Numbered from the stretch's first letter, positions 8,123-15,689 are shown. The stretch: 64,000 nt of DNA from Microbacterium sp. 3J1 (GCF_001049495.1 NZ_CDWI01000009.1:62001-126000); one strand, 5' to 3'. Notes: generated by a model from the letters alone, not told the origin. Made by a program: numbers and translations.

Positions 8123-8137
8123 ACTAGTTCATCTAGT
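8123..8137. promoter_or_regulatory. Inverted repeat ACTAG-N5-CTAGT, likely MarR operator A
   Basis: A perfect 5-bp inverted repeat with a TTCAT spacer, 25 bp before the small membrane protein gene. The same arms with a 5-bp spacer occur at 10083-10097, and a degenerate version lies between the two MarR genes. A TATATG sequence overlaps the left arm and could be the -10 box. Confidence 0.6.
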
Positions 8138-8161
8138 AATCTTTATGACGAGGAAGGTGAC

Positions 8162-8410
8162 ATGAACGGCGCAACCGAGACCCGCATGAGATCCGCTCCG
8201 AGACTGGCAGCGGATGCCGCCTCCGAGCCTGCGTCCTTCACGCCGCTGTCGGCCCGGGATGCCGTCGCCAGGTCGACGGGCATCGATCCCATCCCGGTCG
8301 GCGTCGCCCGATCGCCGCTCTGGCGGTCGCTCGGGATCACCGGCCTCGTCGCACTCACGGCTGCTGCGGCGCTGCCGCTGGTCGCTGGCATCCTCGCGAT
8401 CCCGTTCTGA
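8162..8410 (+). CDS. Small single-pass membrane protein, unknown
   Basis: An 82-residue protein starting MNGATETRMRSAPRL after GAGGAAGG (the start at 8162 was preferred over an in-frame ATG at 8120, which lies at the operator). The first 55 residues are hydrophilic; the last 25 form one membrane helix (SLGITGLVALTAAAALPLVAG). I recognise no family. It is followed 60 bp later by the CsbD gene and preceded by an ACTAG-N5-CTAGT operator, so it is probably a MarR-controlled stress gene. Function unknown. Confidence 0.7.
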   Translation: MNGATETRMRSAPRLAADAASEPASFTPLSARDAVARSTGIDPIPVGVARSPLWRSLGITGLVALTAAAALPLVAGILAIPF

Positions 8411-8469
8411 CTGGGCACTCGCACCCGGCTACCTGAACCACCGCTGGAAGATGAGAGAAAGGATCCCCC

Positions 8470-8640
8470 ATGGGACTCGACGACAAGATCAAGAACGCCG
8501 CTCAGGACCTCACCGGCAAGGCCAAGGAGGCCGTCGGCAAGGCGACCGACAACGAGAAGCTCGAGGCTGAGGGCAAGGCCGAACAGGCCAAGGCCGACGT
8601 CAAGAAGGCCGGCGAGAACGTCAAGGACGCCCTCAACTGA
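8470..8640 (+). CDS. CsbD family stress-response protein
   Basis: A 56-residue hydrophilic, Lys/Ala/Glu-rich protein (MGLDDKIKNAAQDLTGKAKE...DNEKLEAEGKAEQAKADVKK...). It matches the CsbD pattern of KxKexxGKxTxd followed by a second half rich in GKaeq repeats. CsbD proteins are small, abundant, probably partly disordered cytoplasmic proteins induced by general stress in Gram-positive bacteria. AGAAAGGA precedes the start. A strong hairpin terminator follows 16 bp after the stop, so it ends the transcript begun at the small membrane protein. Confidence 0.88.
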   Translation: MGLDDKIKNAAQDLTGKAKEAVGKATDNEKLEAEGKAEQAKADVKKAGENVKDALN

Positions 8641-8655
8641 GACCGGTGACACTGT

Positions 8656-8685
8656 GCGGGGAGGCGGCCGATGCCGCCTCCCCGC
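8656..8685. terminator. Bidirectional hairpin terminator
   Basis: GCGGGGAGGCGGC, CGAT loop, GCCGCCTCCCCGC: a perfect 13-bp stem between the convergent csbD-like and MarR genes. No T-run is present, as is usual at this GC content. Confidence 0.8.
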
Positions 8686-8700
8686 CGTGCGTCCGGGGGG

Positions 8701-9258
8701 TCACTCGCCCGAGGACTCCGCCTCTTCATGCGAGCGGATGACGTCACGCAACTCCTGATCGAGATCCGACGCCTCTTCGATCGCCGAGGTCATGCCCGCG
8801 AGGAAGCGGGTCACCACGGCGCGCTCCTTGTCGCTCATCTCGTCGACCAGCGCCAGCATCCGTCGATGCATCGCGCCGAGAGTCGCGCGGACCTCGTCGT
8901 CGCTGCTGACTGTGGGCACCACGACTCCGGCGCGGCGGTCGGTGGGGTGCGGCTCGCGGCGGGCGTGCCCACCCTTCTCGAGCCGGTCGATGAGGGTGGT
9001 GGTGGATGCCGTCGAGATGTCGAGCATGCGGGCGATGTCGATCGGGCGCACGATGCGTCCGGCTCGCTGCTCGCGCAGGAGGAACCGCAGGGCCACGAGG
9101 TCGGTCTCGTTCATGCCCATCGAGGCCCGGGTGCGCGCGCGCATCGCGGTCTCGGCCGCGCGGTAGCGACGCAGCAGATTGAGCACGTCGACGGTGCTCG
9201 CGGTGTCTCCGTCGGGGTACCAATAGCCGGACCGGCCGTACTCTGCCTCGCCGTTCAT
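8701..9258 (-). CDS. MarR family transcriptional regulator
   Basis: A 185-residue regulator with a MarR winged helix. The DNA-recognition region is at about residues 65-110 (RPIDIARMLDISTASTTTLIDRLEKGGHARREPHPTDRRAGVV), flanked by long dimerisation helices. The ATG at 9258 shares one base with the TGA of the small gene upstream (TGATG), so translation is coupled. A longer reading to 9558 enters the overlapping gene in another frame and was discarded. It probably binds the ACTAG-type sites in this region, together with or instead of the second MarR protein at 9624. Confidence 0.9.
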   Translation of the reverse strand: MNGEAEYGRSGYWYPDGDTASTVDVLNLLRRYRAAETAMRARTRASMGMNETDLVALRFLLREQRAGRIVRPIDIARMLDISTASTTTLIDRLEKGGHARREPHPTDRRAGVVVPTVSSDDEVRATLGAMHRRMLALVDEMSDKERAVVTRFLAGMTSAIEEASDLDQELRDVIRSHEEAESSGE

Positions 9259-9500
9259 CACGCCACCTCGCCGTCTTCGTCCAGGCGTCCCTGCTGCTCG
9301 CGGGTCAGCATCTCCACGGCCCCCGTCTCGACCTCGGCCGGGACGATGCGCAGGACGCCGCCGGTGATGGCGTCGTGCTCGGCGGCCACGATCTGATCGA
9401 GGCGCCAGGCGGGCACCGACGGGAACTGCGTGCGCAGACGATCGACCATGTCGGCGTACAGGATGTACCCCGCCTGCTCGACGGTGAATCGCTCGACCAT
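9258..9500 (-). CDS. Small three-helix-type protein, unknown function
   Basis: An 80-residue acidic protein (MVERFTVEQAGYILYADMVDRLRTQFPSVP...IVAAEHDAITGGVLRIVPAEVETG...). The spacing of hydrophobic residues suggests three helices. It resembles the small actinobacterial domains of the form LRxxFPxVPxxxIxxIVxxEH..., called three-helix bundle dimerisation domains; I give this match at moderate confidence. AAAGGA lies upstream of the ATG at 9500. It is the first gene of a two-gene operon with MarR. Confidence 0.7.
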   Translation of the reverse strand: MVERFTVEQAGYILYADMVDRLRTQFPSVPAWRLDQIVAAEHDAITGGVLRIVPAEVETGAVEMLTREQQGRLDEDGEVA

Positions 9501-9565
9501 AGAATCCTTTCCGGCCAGGATTCCATCTTCGCATCTGAAAGGGACTGCCTGGTCGCATGGGATTT

Positions 9566-9583
9566 AGCTAGTCAACCTGCTTA
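9566..9583. promoter_or_regulatory. Degenerate MarR-type site B between divergent genes
   Basis: AGCTAG-TCAAC-CTGCTTA has the same 5-5-5 layout as sites A and C but with imperfect arms. It lies between the divergent small gene/MarR operon (start 9500) and the second MarR gene (start 9624), where autoregulation would be expected. Confidence 0.45.
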
Positions 9584-9623
9584 CGTGATGTTCGAGTAGA
9601 ATCGTCGTGTCAGGGGGTGACAC

Positions 9624-10064
9624 ATGGATACCAGGACCGAGACCTCGACCGATCTCGTGCAGCTCGTCGATGAGCTCCGCCGTGCCGAGGCGCAGCTCGC
9701 TCGACGTCTCGCCGCGCTGCGCGCGCCGAACGACACCGACCGCGAGGCGATGCGGTACATCGTCGACGCTCCGAAGGACTCTCCGGCGACACCGGGCGGC
9801 CTCGCCGCGCACCTGAACATCAGCACCGCCGCTGTCACCAGCCTGCTCCGTCGACTCCAGGAGCGCGGGCAGATCCTGATCGGGCCGCATCCGCGCGACG
9901 CCCGATCGAAGGTGCTGCGGCCGTCGCTGCGCGATCTCCACTCTCCGGCCGACGAGCTCACTCAGCGGATCGGCGCTCTCGCCGAGGAGTTCACTCCCGA
10001 GCAGGGAGAAGCCGTCGCCCGCTTCCTCCGACGCCTCACCGAAGAGATCGGTGACCTCCCGTAG
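9624..10064 (+). CDS. MarR family transcriptional regulator (second copy)
   Basis: A 146-residue MarR-type regulator with its winged helix at about residues 50-100 (TPGGLAAHLNISTAAVTSLLRRLQERGQILIGPHPRDARSKVL). It aligns in layout with the neighbouring MarR protein (both read HLNIS/MLDIS, TAAVTSLL/TASTTTLI, PHPRD/PHPTD), so the two look like divergent paralogues. The ATG at 9624 follows GGGGTGAC. The gene is followed after 73 bp, across operator site C, by the DUF7882-type gene. Confidence 0.9.
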   Translation: MDTRTETSTDLVQLVDELRRAEAQLARRLAALRAPNDTDREAMRYIVDAPKDSPATPGGLAAHLNISTAAVTSLLRRLQERGQILIGPHPRDARSKVLRPSLRDLHSPADELTQRIGALAEEFTPEQGEAVARFLRRLTEEIGDLP

Positions 10065-10082
10065 AGGTCGCGTTGCGATTTA

Positions 10083-10097
10083 ACTAGGTAACCTAGT
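10083..10097. promoter_or_regulatory. Inverted repeat ACTAG-N5-CTAGT, likely MarR operator C
   Basis: Perfect ACTAG/CTAGT arms with a GTAAC spacer, extended by TAA on both sides. It lies 41 bp before the DUF7882-type gene and just after the second MarR gene. Confidence 0.65.
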
Positions 10098-10137
10098 AAC
10101 CTTTTTCTCAAGCGATCTTCTGCGATGAGGAGAGATG

Positions 10138-10473
10138 ATGGGATATCTGACCTACGGAAACACCAGCGCACCTTTCGAAATCGACGACGAGCTCATGGCT
10201 CACCTGCGGGTGGTGATGGTCACCAAGCTGCGCCGCAACGAGTCCTTCCCCCTGACGGTCATGACCGATGACGGTCGCGCCGAGACGCTCTGGATCCACG
10301 CATCCATCCCCATGCGGTTCGTCACGGAGTGCGAAGAGGACCCGGCGCTGGACCGGCCGCTGCTCGTCGCGATGATGAACGCGGCGAACTCCGCTCGCGG
10401 TCTCGATCTCACGCGTGACGAGTTCGCCGTCGCGCCTTCGCAGTCGCGCCGCCTGCACGCGCTCAGCGCCTGA
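10138..10473 (+). CDS. DUF7882-like small protein (often mislabelled DNA ligase)
   Basis: A 111-residue protein, MGYLTYGNTSAPFEIDDELM AHLRVVMVTKLRRNESFPLT, with a central LWIHASIPMRF strand and an AMMNAANSARGLDL helix. The arrangement (GxLxYG, AHLRVVxxxKLRRxESF, LWIHxSIPxxF, LMxAAxxxxGL) is that of a widespread short actinobacterial family that databases often call ATP-dependent DNA ligase although it has no ligase motifs. The start at 10138 has AGGAG five bases upstream; the overlapping ATG at 10135 would leave too little spacing. An ACTAG operator lies in its promoter, so it is likely part of the MarR regulon. Confidence 0.75.
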   Translation: MGYLTYGNTSAPFEIDDELMAHLRVVMVTKLRRNESFPLTVMTDDGRAETLWIHASIPMRFVTECEEDPALDRPLLVAMMNAANSARGLDLTRDEFAVAPSQSRRLHALSA

Positions 10474-10475
10474 CG

Positions 10476-10763
10476 ATGTCGACGCGCATCAGGCCCGCCG
10501 CCAAGAAGGCGGCGAAGGGAGCACGCTCGAGGGGTGCGTCGAGGCCGAAGGGTCTTTGGGTCGAGGTCGAGCCGGGGTTCTTCGTCGGCAACGACAGGAG
10601 GCAGTTCCTCGGATCCGTCGACGGGACCTCCGGTGACGGGTTCGACGCATGCGGAAGCCGAGCGGAGTTCCTCGGTCGCTACGACGATCTCGACGCGGCG
10701 AAGGCGGCCGTGATCGCAGCATCCGGCGCGGTGCGCATCGAGGGTGGGGCGCTGCTGGCGTAG
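10476..10763 (+). CDS. Hypothetical basic/acidic small protein
   Basis: A 95-residue protein. The N-terminus is very basic (MSTRIRPAAKKAAKGARSRG), reminiscent of nucleic-acid-binding tails, and is followed by a compact region LWVEVEPGFFVGNDRRQFLGSV...FLGRYDDLDAAKAAVIAA. No family recognised. It starts 2 bp after the stop of the DUF7882-type gene and must be cotranscribed and translationally linked with it. Confidence 0.65.
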   Translation: MSTRIRPAAKKAAKGARSRGASRPKGLWVEVEPGFFVGNDRRQFLGSVDGTSGDGFDACGSRAEFLGRYDDLDAAKAAVIAASGAVRIEGGALLA

Positions 10764-10797
10764 ATCGCGGCACGGGGCGGAGCGCCGGCCCGTACGT

Positions 10798-10809
10798 GTA
10801 CGATCGTAC
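10798..10809. promoter_or_regulatory. Palindrome GTACGATCGTAC with embedded -10 box
   Basis: A perfect 12-bp palindrome two bases before the MFS start codon. TACGAT inside it (10799-10804) makes a good actinobacterial -10 hexamer placed 7 bp before ATG. No Shine-Dalgarno sequence is present, so the transcript is probably leaderless and the palindrome would act as an operator across the promoter. Confidence 0.5.
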
Positions 10810-10811
10810 GC

Positions 10812-12035
10812 ATGACCTCCGCCGAATCGATTCGACGACCCGCTGCCGATCGCGCCGCCCGCCGTGCGCGGATCGCCGTCTCGGCGCTCTTCCTCACGAA
10901 CGGCGCTCTTTTCGCGAACATCCTCCCGCGGTACCCCGAGATCAAAGCGGCGCTCGAACTCGACAACGTCGGATACGGTCTGGCGCTCGCCGCCTTCCCT
11001 GCCGGGGCCATCGCGGCCGGACTCCTCGCGGCCGTGCTCATCCGTCGATTCGGCTCCGCGCGCGTCGCCGTGCTCGGCACCGTCGCGACCGGGCTCGGAC
11101 TCCTCGCGGCGGCGTTCGCGCCCTCGGGGCTCGTGTTCGCCGGCATTCTGCTCATCGGCGGAGCATCCGATGCCATCACCGACGTCGCGCAGAACGCGCA
11201 CGGGCTGCGCGTGCAACGGCTGTACGGCCGCTCGATCATCAACTCGTTCCACGCGATCTGGTCGATCGGCGCGGTGCTGGGCGGCGCGATGGCGGCCGCG
11301 GCGATCGCGCTGCAGCTGCCGCTCGGGGTGCACCTCGGGATCTCGACCGCCGTCTTCGCCACGGTGGCCCTCGTCGCGCTCGGCTTCTGCCTTCCCGGGC
11401 GGGACGAAGAAGCGGATGCCGATGCGACGGCCGAGCCCGCCGAGGTCACCGGCGCGGTGCGCCGCGGCGTCGCGCCGCGCACCGTGATGATCATCATCGC
11501 GCTGACCCTCATCGCCATGGCCGGCGCCGTCGCCGAGGATGCGGGCAACTCGTGGGCGACGCTGTATCTCGCCGAGTCCCTCGGAGCCGCCGCCGCGGTC
11601 GCTCCCCTCGGATTCATCGCGCTCGTCGGTGCGCAGTTCATCGGGCGGATGCTGGGCGACGGCATGACCGACAGGTTCGGCCAGCGCGCTGTCGCGCGAG
11701 TGGGCGGCCTGATCGCCGCCGTCGGAATGACGCTCGCCCTCGTCTTCCCGACCGTGCCCGGTACCATCGCGGGTTTCGCCGCCGTCGGATTCGGCATCGC
11801 GACGCTCATCCCCGCCGCGATGCATGCCGCCGACGAGCTCCCCGGGCTCAGGGCCGGAGTAGGGCTCACGATCGTGTCGTGGCTGCTGCGCCTCGGGTTC
11901 CTGCTGTCGCCCCCGTTCGTCGGCTACATCGCCGAGACCGAGAGCCTGCGCGCCGGACTCATCGTCGCGCCGGCCGCCGCTCTCGTCGCGGTGCTTCTGG
12001 CCGGTGTGCTTGAGGGTCGCAAGCCCCGGCGGTGA
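10812..12035 (+). CDS. MFS transporter
   Basis: A 407-residue integral membrane protein with roughly 12 hydrophobic helices. Recognisable major-facilitator features include the loop LLAAVLIRRFGSARVAVLG after helix 2 and IGRMLGDGMTDRFGQRAVARVGG after helix 8, the two half-repeats of the A-motif (GxLaDrfGrr). The first helix begins only after about 20 residues. Substrate cannot be told from sequence; the family includes drug and sugar exporters. No ribosome binding site is visible; the start at 10812 is supported by a -10 box 7 bp upstream. Convergent with the next SDR gene across a strong hairpin. Confidence 0.88.
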   Translation: MTSAESIRRPAADRAARRARIAVSALFLTNGALFANILPRYPEIKAALELDNVGYGLALAAFPAGAIAAGLLAAVLIRRFGSARVAVLGTVATGLGLLAAAFAPSGLVFAGILLIGGASDAITDVAQNAHGLRVQRLYGRSIINSFHAIWSIGAVLGGAMAAAAIALQLPLGVHLGISTAVFATVALVALGFCLPGRDEEADADATAEPAEVTGAVRRGVAPRTVMIIIALTLIAMAGAVAEDAGNSWATLYLAESLGAAAAVAPLGFIALVGAQFIGRMLGDGMTDRFGQRAVARVGGLIAAVGMTLALVFPTVPGTIAGFAAVGFGIATLIPAAMHAADELPGLRAGVGLTIVSWLLRLGFLLSPPFVGYIAETESLRAGLIVAPAAALVAVLLAGVLEGRKPRR

Positions 12036-12063
12036 GCGACTCCGGGGATCCGGTCATAACTCG

Positions 12064-12095
12064 CCGGTCGACGCGCGAAACCGCGCGCCGACCGG
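12064..12095. terminator. Bidirectional terminator hairpin
   Basis: CCGGTCGACGCGCG, AAAC loop, CGCGCGCCGACCGG: a 14-bp stem with one mismatch between convergent genes. GACTCCGG (12038) and CCGGAGTC (12104) can extend it outward. Confidence 0.8.
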
Positions 12096-12139
12096 CCGGT
12101 TCTCCGGAGTCATGAACGCCGACGGATGCCGACCGGACC

Positions 12140-12892
12140 TCAGGGGGCGGTGTAGCCGCCGTCCACGAGGTGGTAGCTGCCGGTGATGAAGCTGGCAGCG
12201 TCGCTGGCGAGGAAGGCGATGAGGTTCGCGACCTCGTCGGGCTGTCCGAGGCGGCCGATCGGGTGCTTGCTCACCAGGAACGCCTTCGCCTCGTCGCCCA
12301 TGGTGGCGAGCAGCGGGGTGTCGATGAAGCCGGGGCCGACCGAGTTCACGCGCACGCCCTGTGCCGAGTACCCGAGGGCTGCGGATTTCGTCATGCCGAC
12401 GACGGCGTGCTTGGCGGCGACGTAGGCGGGCGAGTTCGCGAATCCGACGCTGCCGAGGATCGAGGCGATGTTGACGACGGAGCCGCCGCCGTTCGCGAGG
12501 ATCGACGGGATCTGCGCCTTCATGTTGCGGAAGACGGCGTTGAGGTTGATCGAGATGACCTTGTCCCACGCGGCGTCGTCGTACTCGGCGGTGGGGGCGG
12601 ATGCTCCGCCGATGCCGGCGTTGTTCACACCGATGCGCAGCGGGGCGAGGGTGTTCGCGAGCTCGACGGAGGACGCGATCCACTCGACGTCGGTCGCATC
12701 GCCGACGGATGCCTCGGCGATGCCGCCGGCGGCGCGGATCTCCTCGACGACCGCGTTCGCGTTGTCCGCGTTCAGGTCGTTCACGACGACGGATGCGCCG
12801 TTCTGGGCGAGGAGCAGAGCGGTCGAGCGTCCGATGCCGCTGCCCGCTCCCGTCACGATCGCCGAGCGGTTCGAGACGTCGTACTGAGCCAT
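12140..12892 (-). CDS. SDR family NAD(P)-dependent oxidoreductase
   Basis: A 250-residue classical short-chain dehydrogenase. The start at 12892 (MAQYDVSNRSAIVTGAG) fits the family length. Motifs are TGAGSGIGRS (cofactor binding, residues 14-23), NNAGIGG (about 90-96), a catalytic Ser region (NIASILGSVG) and YVAAK. The C-terminal HLVDGGYTA is the usual SDR ending. Such enzymes reduce or oxidise secondary alcohols; the substrate is unknown. A longer upstream reading to 13012 lacks family sequence. It is followed on the same strand only by a terminator, so it is a single-gene unit. Confidence 0.92.
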   Translation of the reverse strand: MAQYDVSNRSAIVTGAGSGIGRSTALLLAQNGASVVVNDLNADNANAVVEEIRAAGGIAEASVGDATDVEWIASSVELANTLAPLRIGVNNAGIGGASAPTAEYDDAAWDKVISINLNAVFRNMKAQIPSILANGGGSVVNIASILGSVGFANSPAYVAAKHAVVGMTKSAALGYSAQGVRVNSVGPGFIDTPLLATMGDEAKAFLVSKHPIGRLGQPDEVANLIAFLASDAASFITGSYHLVDGGYTAP

Positions 12893-13041
12893 GTTGGGGG
12901 CTTCTTCCCGGGCGGTCACGGTGCCGGGAGATCTTCTCGGACGGTCCGTCCTTCTCTCCAGCCTACGCCTGATCCGGGAAGGTGGATTCAGGTGAATGAA
13001 TGTCTTCACCACGCGGGGTCCGGTCCTGGCCGAAGACGGGA

Positions 13042-13074
13042 GTGGCCGCTCCGGCTGTAAGCCCGAGCGGCCAC
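13042..13074 (-). terminator. Terminator after alcohol dehydrogenase
   Basis: GTGGCCGCTC and GAGCGGCCAC form a perfect 10-bp stem around a loop that itself pairs (GGCT/AGCC). It lies 18 bp after the stop of the minus-strand alcohol dehydrogenase gene. Confidence 0.7.
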
Positions 13075-13091
13075 GATCGCGGAACTGCCGG

Positions 13092-14138
13092 CTACGGGAC
13101 GATGACCGCGCGGCCGCGAATGCTGTTCGAGGCGAGATCCTCGTATGCCTTCGGGCCGTCGTCGAGCGAGTAGGTCTCGGTCTGCACGTGGATCTTTCCC
13201 GCGCGAGCGAGATCCAGCACCTCGATCAGTTCCGAGCGCGATCCCCAGTACGGGATGCGAACGGCCGCGTCGTACGCGATCGAGCCGAAGCCGAGAGACA
13301 TGCTTCCGCCGCCGATGCCGACGATCGTGACGTCTGAATCGAGCGCAGCGACGCTCTGCGCCAGGGCCATCGTCGGATTCGCGCCGACGAAGTCGAACAC
13401 CGCGTTCGCGCCCAGACCTCCGGTGATCTCGCGGATCTTGTCGGCGGCGGACTCATCGCTGATCAGCACGTGGTCGGCGCCGACCTCCGTGGCGAGCTCG
13501 AGCTTCGTGTCGTTCACGTCGAGAGCGACCACCGTGGCGCCCGAGATCGCCTTGAGGATCTGGATGCCGACGTGGCCGAGCCCGCCGGTGCCGATGACGA
13601 CGGCGAAGGTGCCGGCGCCGAGCTTCGGGAGCGAGCGCTTGATCGCGTGGTACGGGGTGAGGCCGGCGTCGGTCAGTGAGACGTTCTGCACGGGATCCAG
13701 GTCGCCCAGCGGCACGAGATGGCGGGCGTCGTCGACGATCATGTACTCGGCCATCGAACCCTGGCTGCCGAGACCGGGTGGGCGGATGCCCTCGGCGGCG
13801 GCGTTGGTGCAGTAGTTCTCCATGCCCTGCGAGCAGTTGTGGCAGCGACCGCAGCCCCAAGGTCCGTAGACCGCCACCGCGTCGCCGATCTTCAGCGTCG
13901 AGTCGACACCCTCGCCGATCTCGTGGACGATGCCCGCGCCTTCATGGCCCAGCGTCAGGGGCAGCGGATAGCTCTGCTCGAGGTAGTCCTTCTCGGGAAG
14001 GCCCATGACGTAGTCGTCGGAGTGGCAGACGCCGCCCGCCGTGACCTTGAGCAGAACCTGGCCGGGGCCGGGCTGCGGAATCGGGATGTCGACGACGACG
14101 GGGGGCTTGCCGATCTCGACGTAGCGAAGAGCTTTCAT
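13092..14138 (-). CDS. Zinc-dependent NAD(P)+ alcohol dehydrogenase
   Basis: A 348-residue medium-chain dehydrogenase. Catalytic zinc ligands are visible in GGVCHSDDYV (Cys near residue 38) and LGHEGAGIV (His/Glu near 64-65). The structural zinc site is CGRCHNCSQGMENYC, with four cysteines. The Rossmann motif is VIGTGGLGHVGIQIL near residue 180. It oxidises alcohols or reduces aldehydes with NAD(P); closest in layout to AdhA-type primary alcohol dehydrogenases. GAAGAAGGA precedes the start. Divergent from the ArsR gene. Confidence 0.93.
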   Translation of the reverse strand: MKALRYVEIGKPPVVVDIPIPQPGPGQVLLKVTAGGVCHSDDYVMGLPEKDYLEQSYPLPLTLGHEGAGIVHEIGEGVDSTLKIGDAVAVYGPWGCGRCHNCSQGMENYCTNAAAEGIRPPGLGSQGSMAEYMIVDDARHLVPLGDLDPVQNVSLTDAGLTPYHAIKRSLPKLGAGTFAVVIGTGGLGHVGIQILKAISGATVVALDVNDTKLELATEVGADHVLISDESAADKIREITGGLGANAVFDFVGANPTMALAQSVAALDSDVTIVGIGGGSMSLGFGSIAYDAAVRIPYWGSRSELIEVLDLARAGKIHVQTETYSLDDGPKAYEDLASNSIRGRAVIVP

Positions 14139-14281
14139 GTGATCCTTCTTCCTGGCGTCCGAGCTGTCTGCCGCGCGGTGCGGAGGCGGGGGCGCTCGAC
14201 GCCGTCTCTTCCATTATCGATCCGGGGTATGACGCTTTCGCCGAGAGCCTCTTGACACCGCCTCGCTCCAGGCATAACGTA

Positions 14282-14295
14282 CAACCAAATGGTTG
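14282..14295. promoter_or_regulatory. Operator CAACCA-AA-TGGTTG overlapping ArsR start
   Basis: An inverted repeat with 6-bp arms in which the ArsR start codon (14289-14291) lies. There is no ribosome binding site, so the message is probably leaderless and the regulator would block its own promoter and start. Confidence 0.6.
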
Positions 14296-14696
14296 CACAA
14301 CGAGAACTGAGCGAAGCGGAGGTCGACCGTGTGTTCCACGCATTGGCGGCGTCGACCCGGCGTGACATCCTGCGCCGGACGATCGAGCGGGAGCAGTCCG
14401 TCTCGACCCTCGCCTCCGAGTACGAGATGTCGTTCGCCGCGGTGCAGAAGCACGTCGCCGTGCTCGAAGCAGCGGACCTCATCGTCAAGCGCGCCGAGGG
14501 ACGCGAGCGGCTCGTCCGCGCGAACCCCGAGATGATCGCCCGCGCCAGGGCGCTCCTCGCCCGATACGAAGAGCTGTGGCGGTCGCGCATCGCACAGCTC
14601 GACGATCTGCTGGCCGAGCCCACGACGAGTTCAGGGACCCAGCCGGCATCCACCACCGACACCGCAGAGAACCACCGAACCGAAGAAGGAGAGTGA
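14289..14696 (+). CDS. ArsR family transcriptional regulator
   Basis: A 135-residue winged-helix repressor of the ArsR/SmtB fold, the type paired with AHSA1/SRPBCC genes (VDRVFHALAASTRRDILRRTI, then SVSTLASEYEMSFAAVQKHVAVLEAADLIVKRAEGRERLVRANPE). The Cys metal-binding motif of classical ArsR is absent, so it does not look like a metal sensor. The C-terminal tail contains TTSSGTQPASTTD, encoded by a short version of a dispersed repeat. The stop is one base before the start of the SRPBCC gene, so they form one operon. Confidence 0.92.
   Translation: MVAQRELSEAEVDRVFHALAASTRRDILRRTIEREQSVSTLASEYEMSFAAVQKHVAVLEAADLIVKRAEGRERLVRANPEMIARARALLARYEELWRSRIAQLDDLLAEPTTSSGTQPASTTDTAENHRTEEGE
14628..14642 (+). 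repeat. Dispersed repeat core in ArsR tail
   Basis: GAGTTCAGGGACCCAG-type sequence; TCAGGGACCCAG is identical to part of the repeat in the ABC1 gene (3021-3072). It encodes SSGTQP in the non-conserved C-terminal tail. Confidence 0.55.
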
Positions 14697-14697
14697 C

Positions 14698-15675
14698 ATG
14701 CCCGTCACCGATGTCATCACTGACGCCGACACCCTCACGATGACCGTCGTCGCCGATTTCGCCGCGCCGATCGAGCGCGTATGGAGCGCCTACAGCGATC
14801 CGCGCCAGCTCGAGCGCTTCTGGGGACCTCCCGGATGGCCGGCGACGTTCACCGCGTGGGACCACACGATCGGCGGCCGCGCGACCTACACGATGAACAG
14901 CCCGCGCGGCGAGACGTCTTCCGGGTCCTGGGAGTTCCTGTCGATCGACGCCCCGCATGCCTTCGAGGTCCTCGACTCGTTCGCCGACGAGCAGGGGCAG
15001 CCGCTCGACGGCTTCCCGGCGCAGCGCATGTCGTTCGCGTTCGAGTCCACCGCCGACGGCACTCGGATGATCACCACGAGTCACTTCGAGTCGGCTGATG
15101 CCCTCGAGCAGGTCGTGGAGATGGGCCAGGTCGAGGGTCTCACGCTCGCAATGAGCCAGCTCGACGTCGTGCTGCAGGACCTCCGCGACTACGCGCAGGG
15201 CAAGGGGACGCAGGTCGAGCTGCTCGACGACACGCACGTGCGGATCACCCGGCTCATCGAGGGGCCGCGCGAGCTCGTCTGGAAGGCGCACAACGACCCC
15301 GAGCTCATGAAGCGGTGGTTGCTCGGGCCCGACGGGTGGGAGATGACGGAGTGCGTCGTCGCGACGGAGGTCGGTCAGAGCTACCGCACGTCGTGGGCCC
15401 CGACCGGCGACACCCAGGGAGAGCCGTTCGGCTTCGAGGGGGAGGCGCTGCTCATCGACGCCCCCCGACGGTCCGTGCAGACCGAGCGGATGATCGGCAT
15501 GCCGGTCGAGACGCTGAACGACCTCAACCTCTATGAGGAGGAGGGGGCGACACTCATCACCCTGTACATCGAGTACCCCGACAAGGAGACGCGCGACATG
15601 ATCCTCTCCACCGGCATGGCCGATGGCATGGAGACGTCGTACGCCCGCCTCGAGCGCGAGCTGCTCGCGGTCTGA
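14698..15675 (+). CDS. Tandem SRPBCC/AHSA1 domain protein
   Basis: A 325-residue cytoplasmic protein made of two AHSA1-like START-fold domains. Domain 1 is at about residues 12-160 (ADFAAPIERVWSAYSDPRQLERFWGPPGWPATF) and domain 2 at about 175-320 (RLIEGPRELVWKAHNDPELMKRWLLGPDGWEM). Single-domain versions are the usual partners of this ArsR type; here two copies are fused. The domains bind hydrophobic ligands in a helix-grip cavity; the ligand is unknown. GAAGGAGAGTGAC precedes the start, one base after the ArsR stop. Confidence 0.9.
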   Translation: MPVTDVITDADTLTMTVVADFAAPIERVWSAYSDPRQLERFWGPPGWPATFTAWDHTIGGRATYTMNSPRGETSSGSWEFLSIDAPHAFEVLDSFADEQGQPLDGFPAQRMSFAFESTADGTRMITTSHFESADALEQVVEMGQVEGLTLAMSQLDVVLQDLRDYAQGKGTQVELLDDTHVRITRLIEGPRELVWKAHNDPELMKRWLLGPDGWEMTECVVATEVGQSYRTSWAPTGDTQGEPFGFEGEALLIDAPRRSVQTERMIGMPVETLNDLNLYEEEGATLITLYIEYPDKETRDMILSTGMADGMETSYARLERELLAV

Positions 15676-15689
15676 GCTCCGCAACTCCG

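Noticed and set aside
10138..10473. ATP-dependent DNA ligase, a label often given to this family.
   Set aside because: It is only 111 residues and has no KxDG ligase motif; the label is a propagated error.
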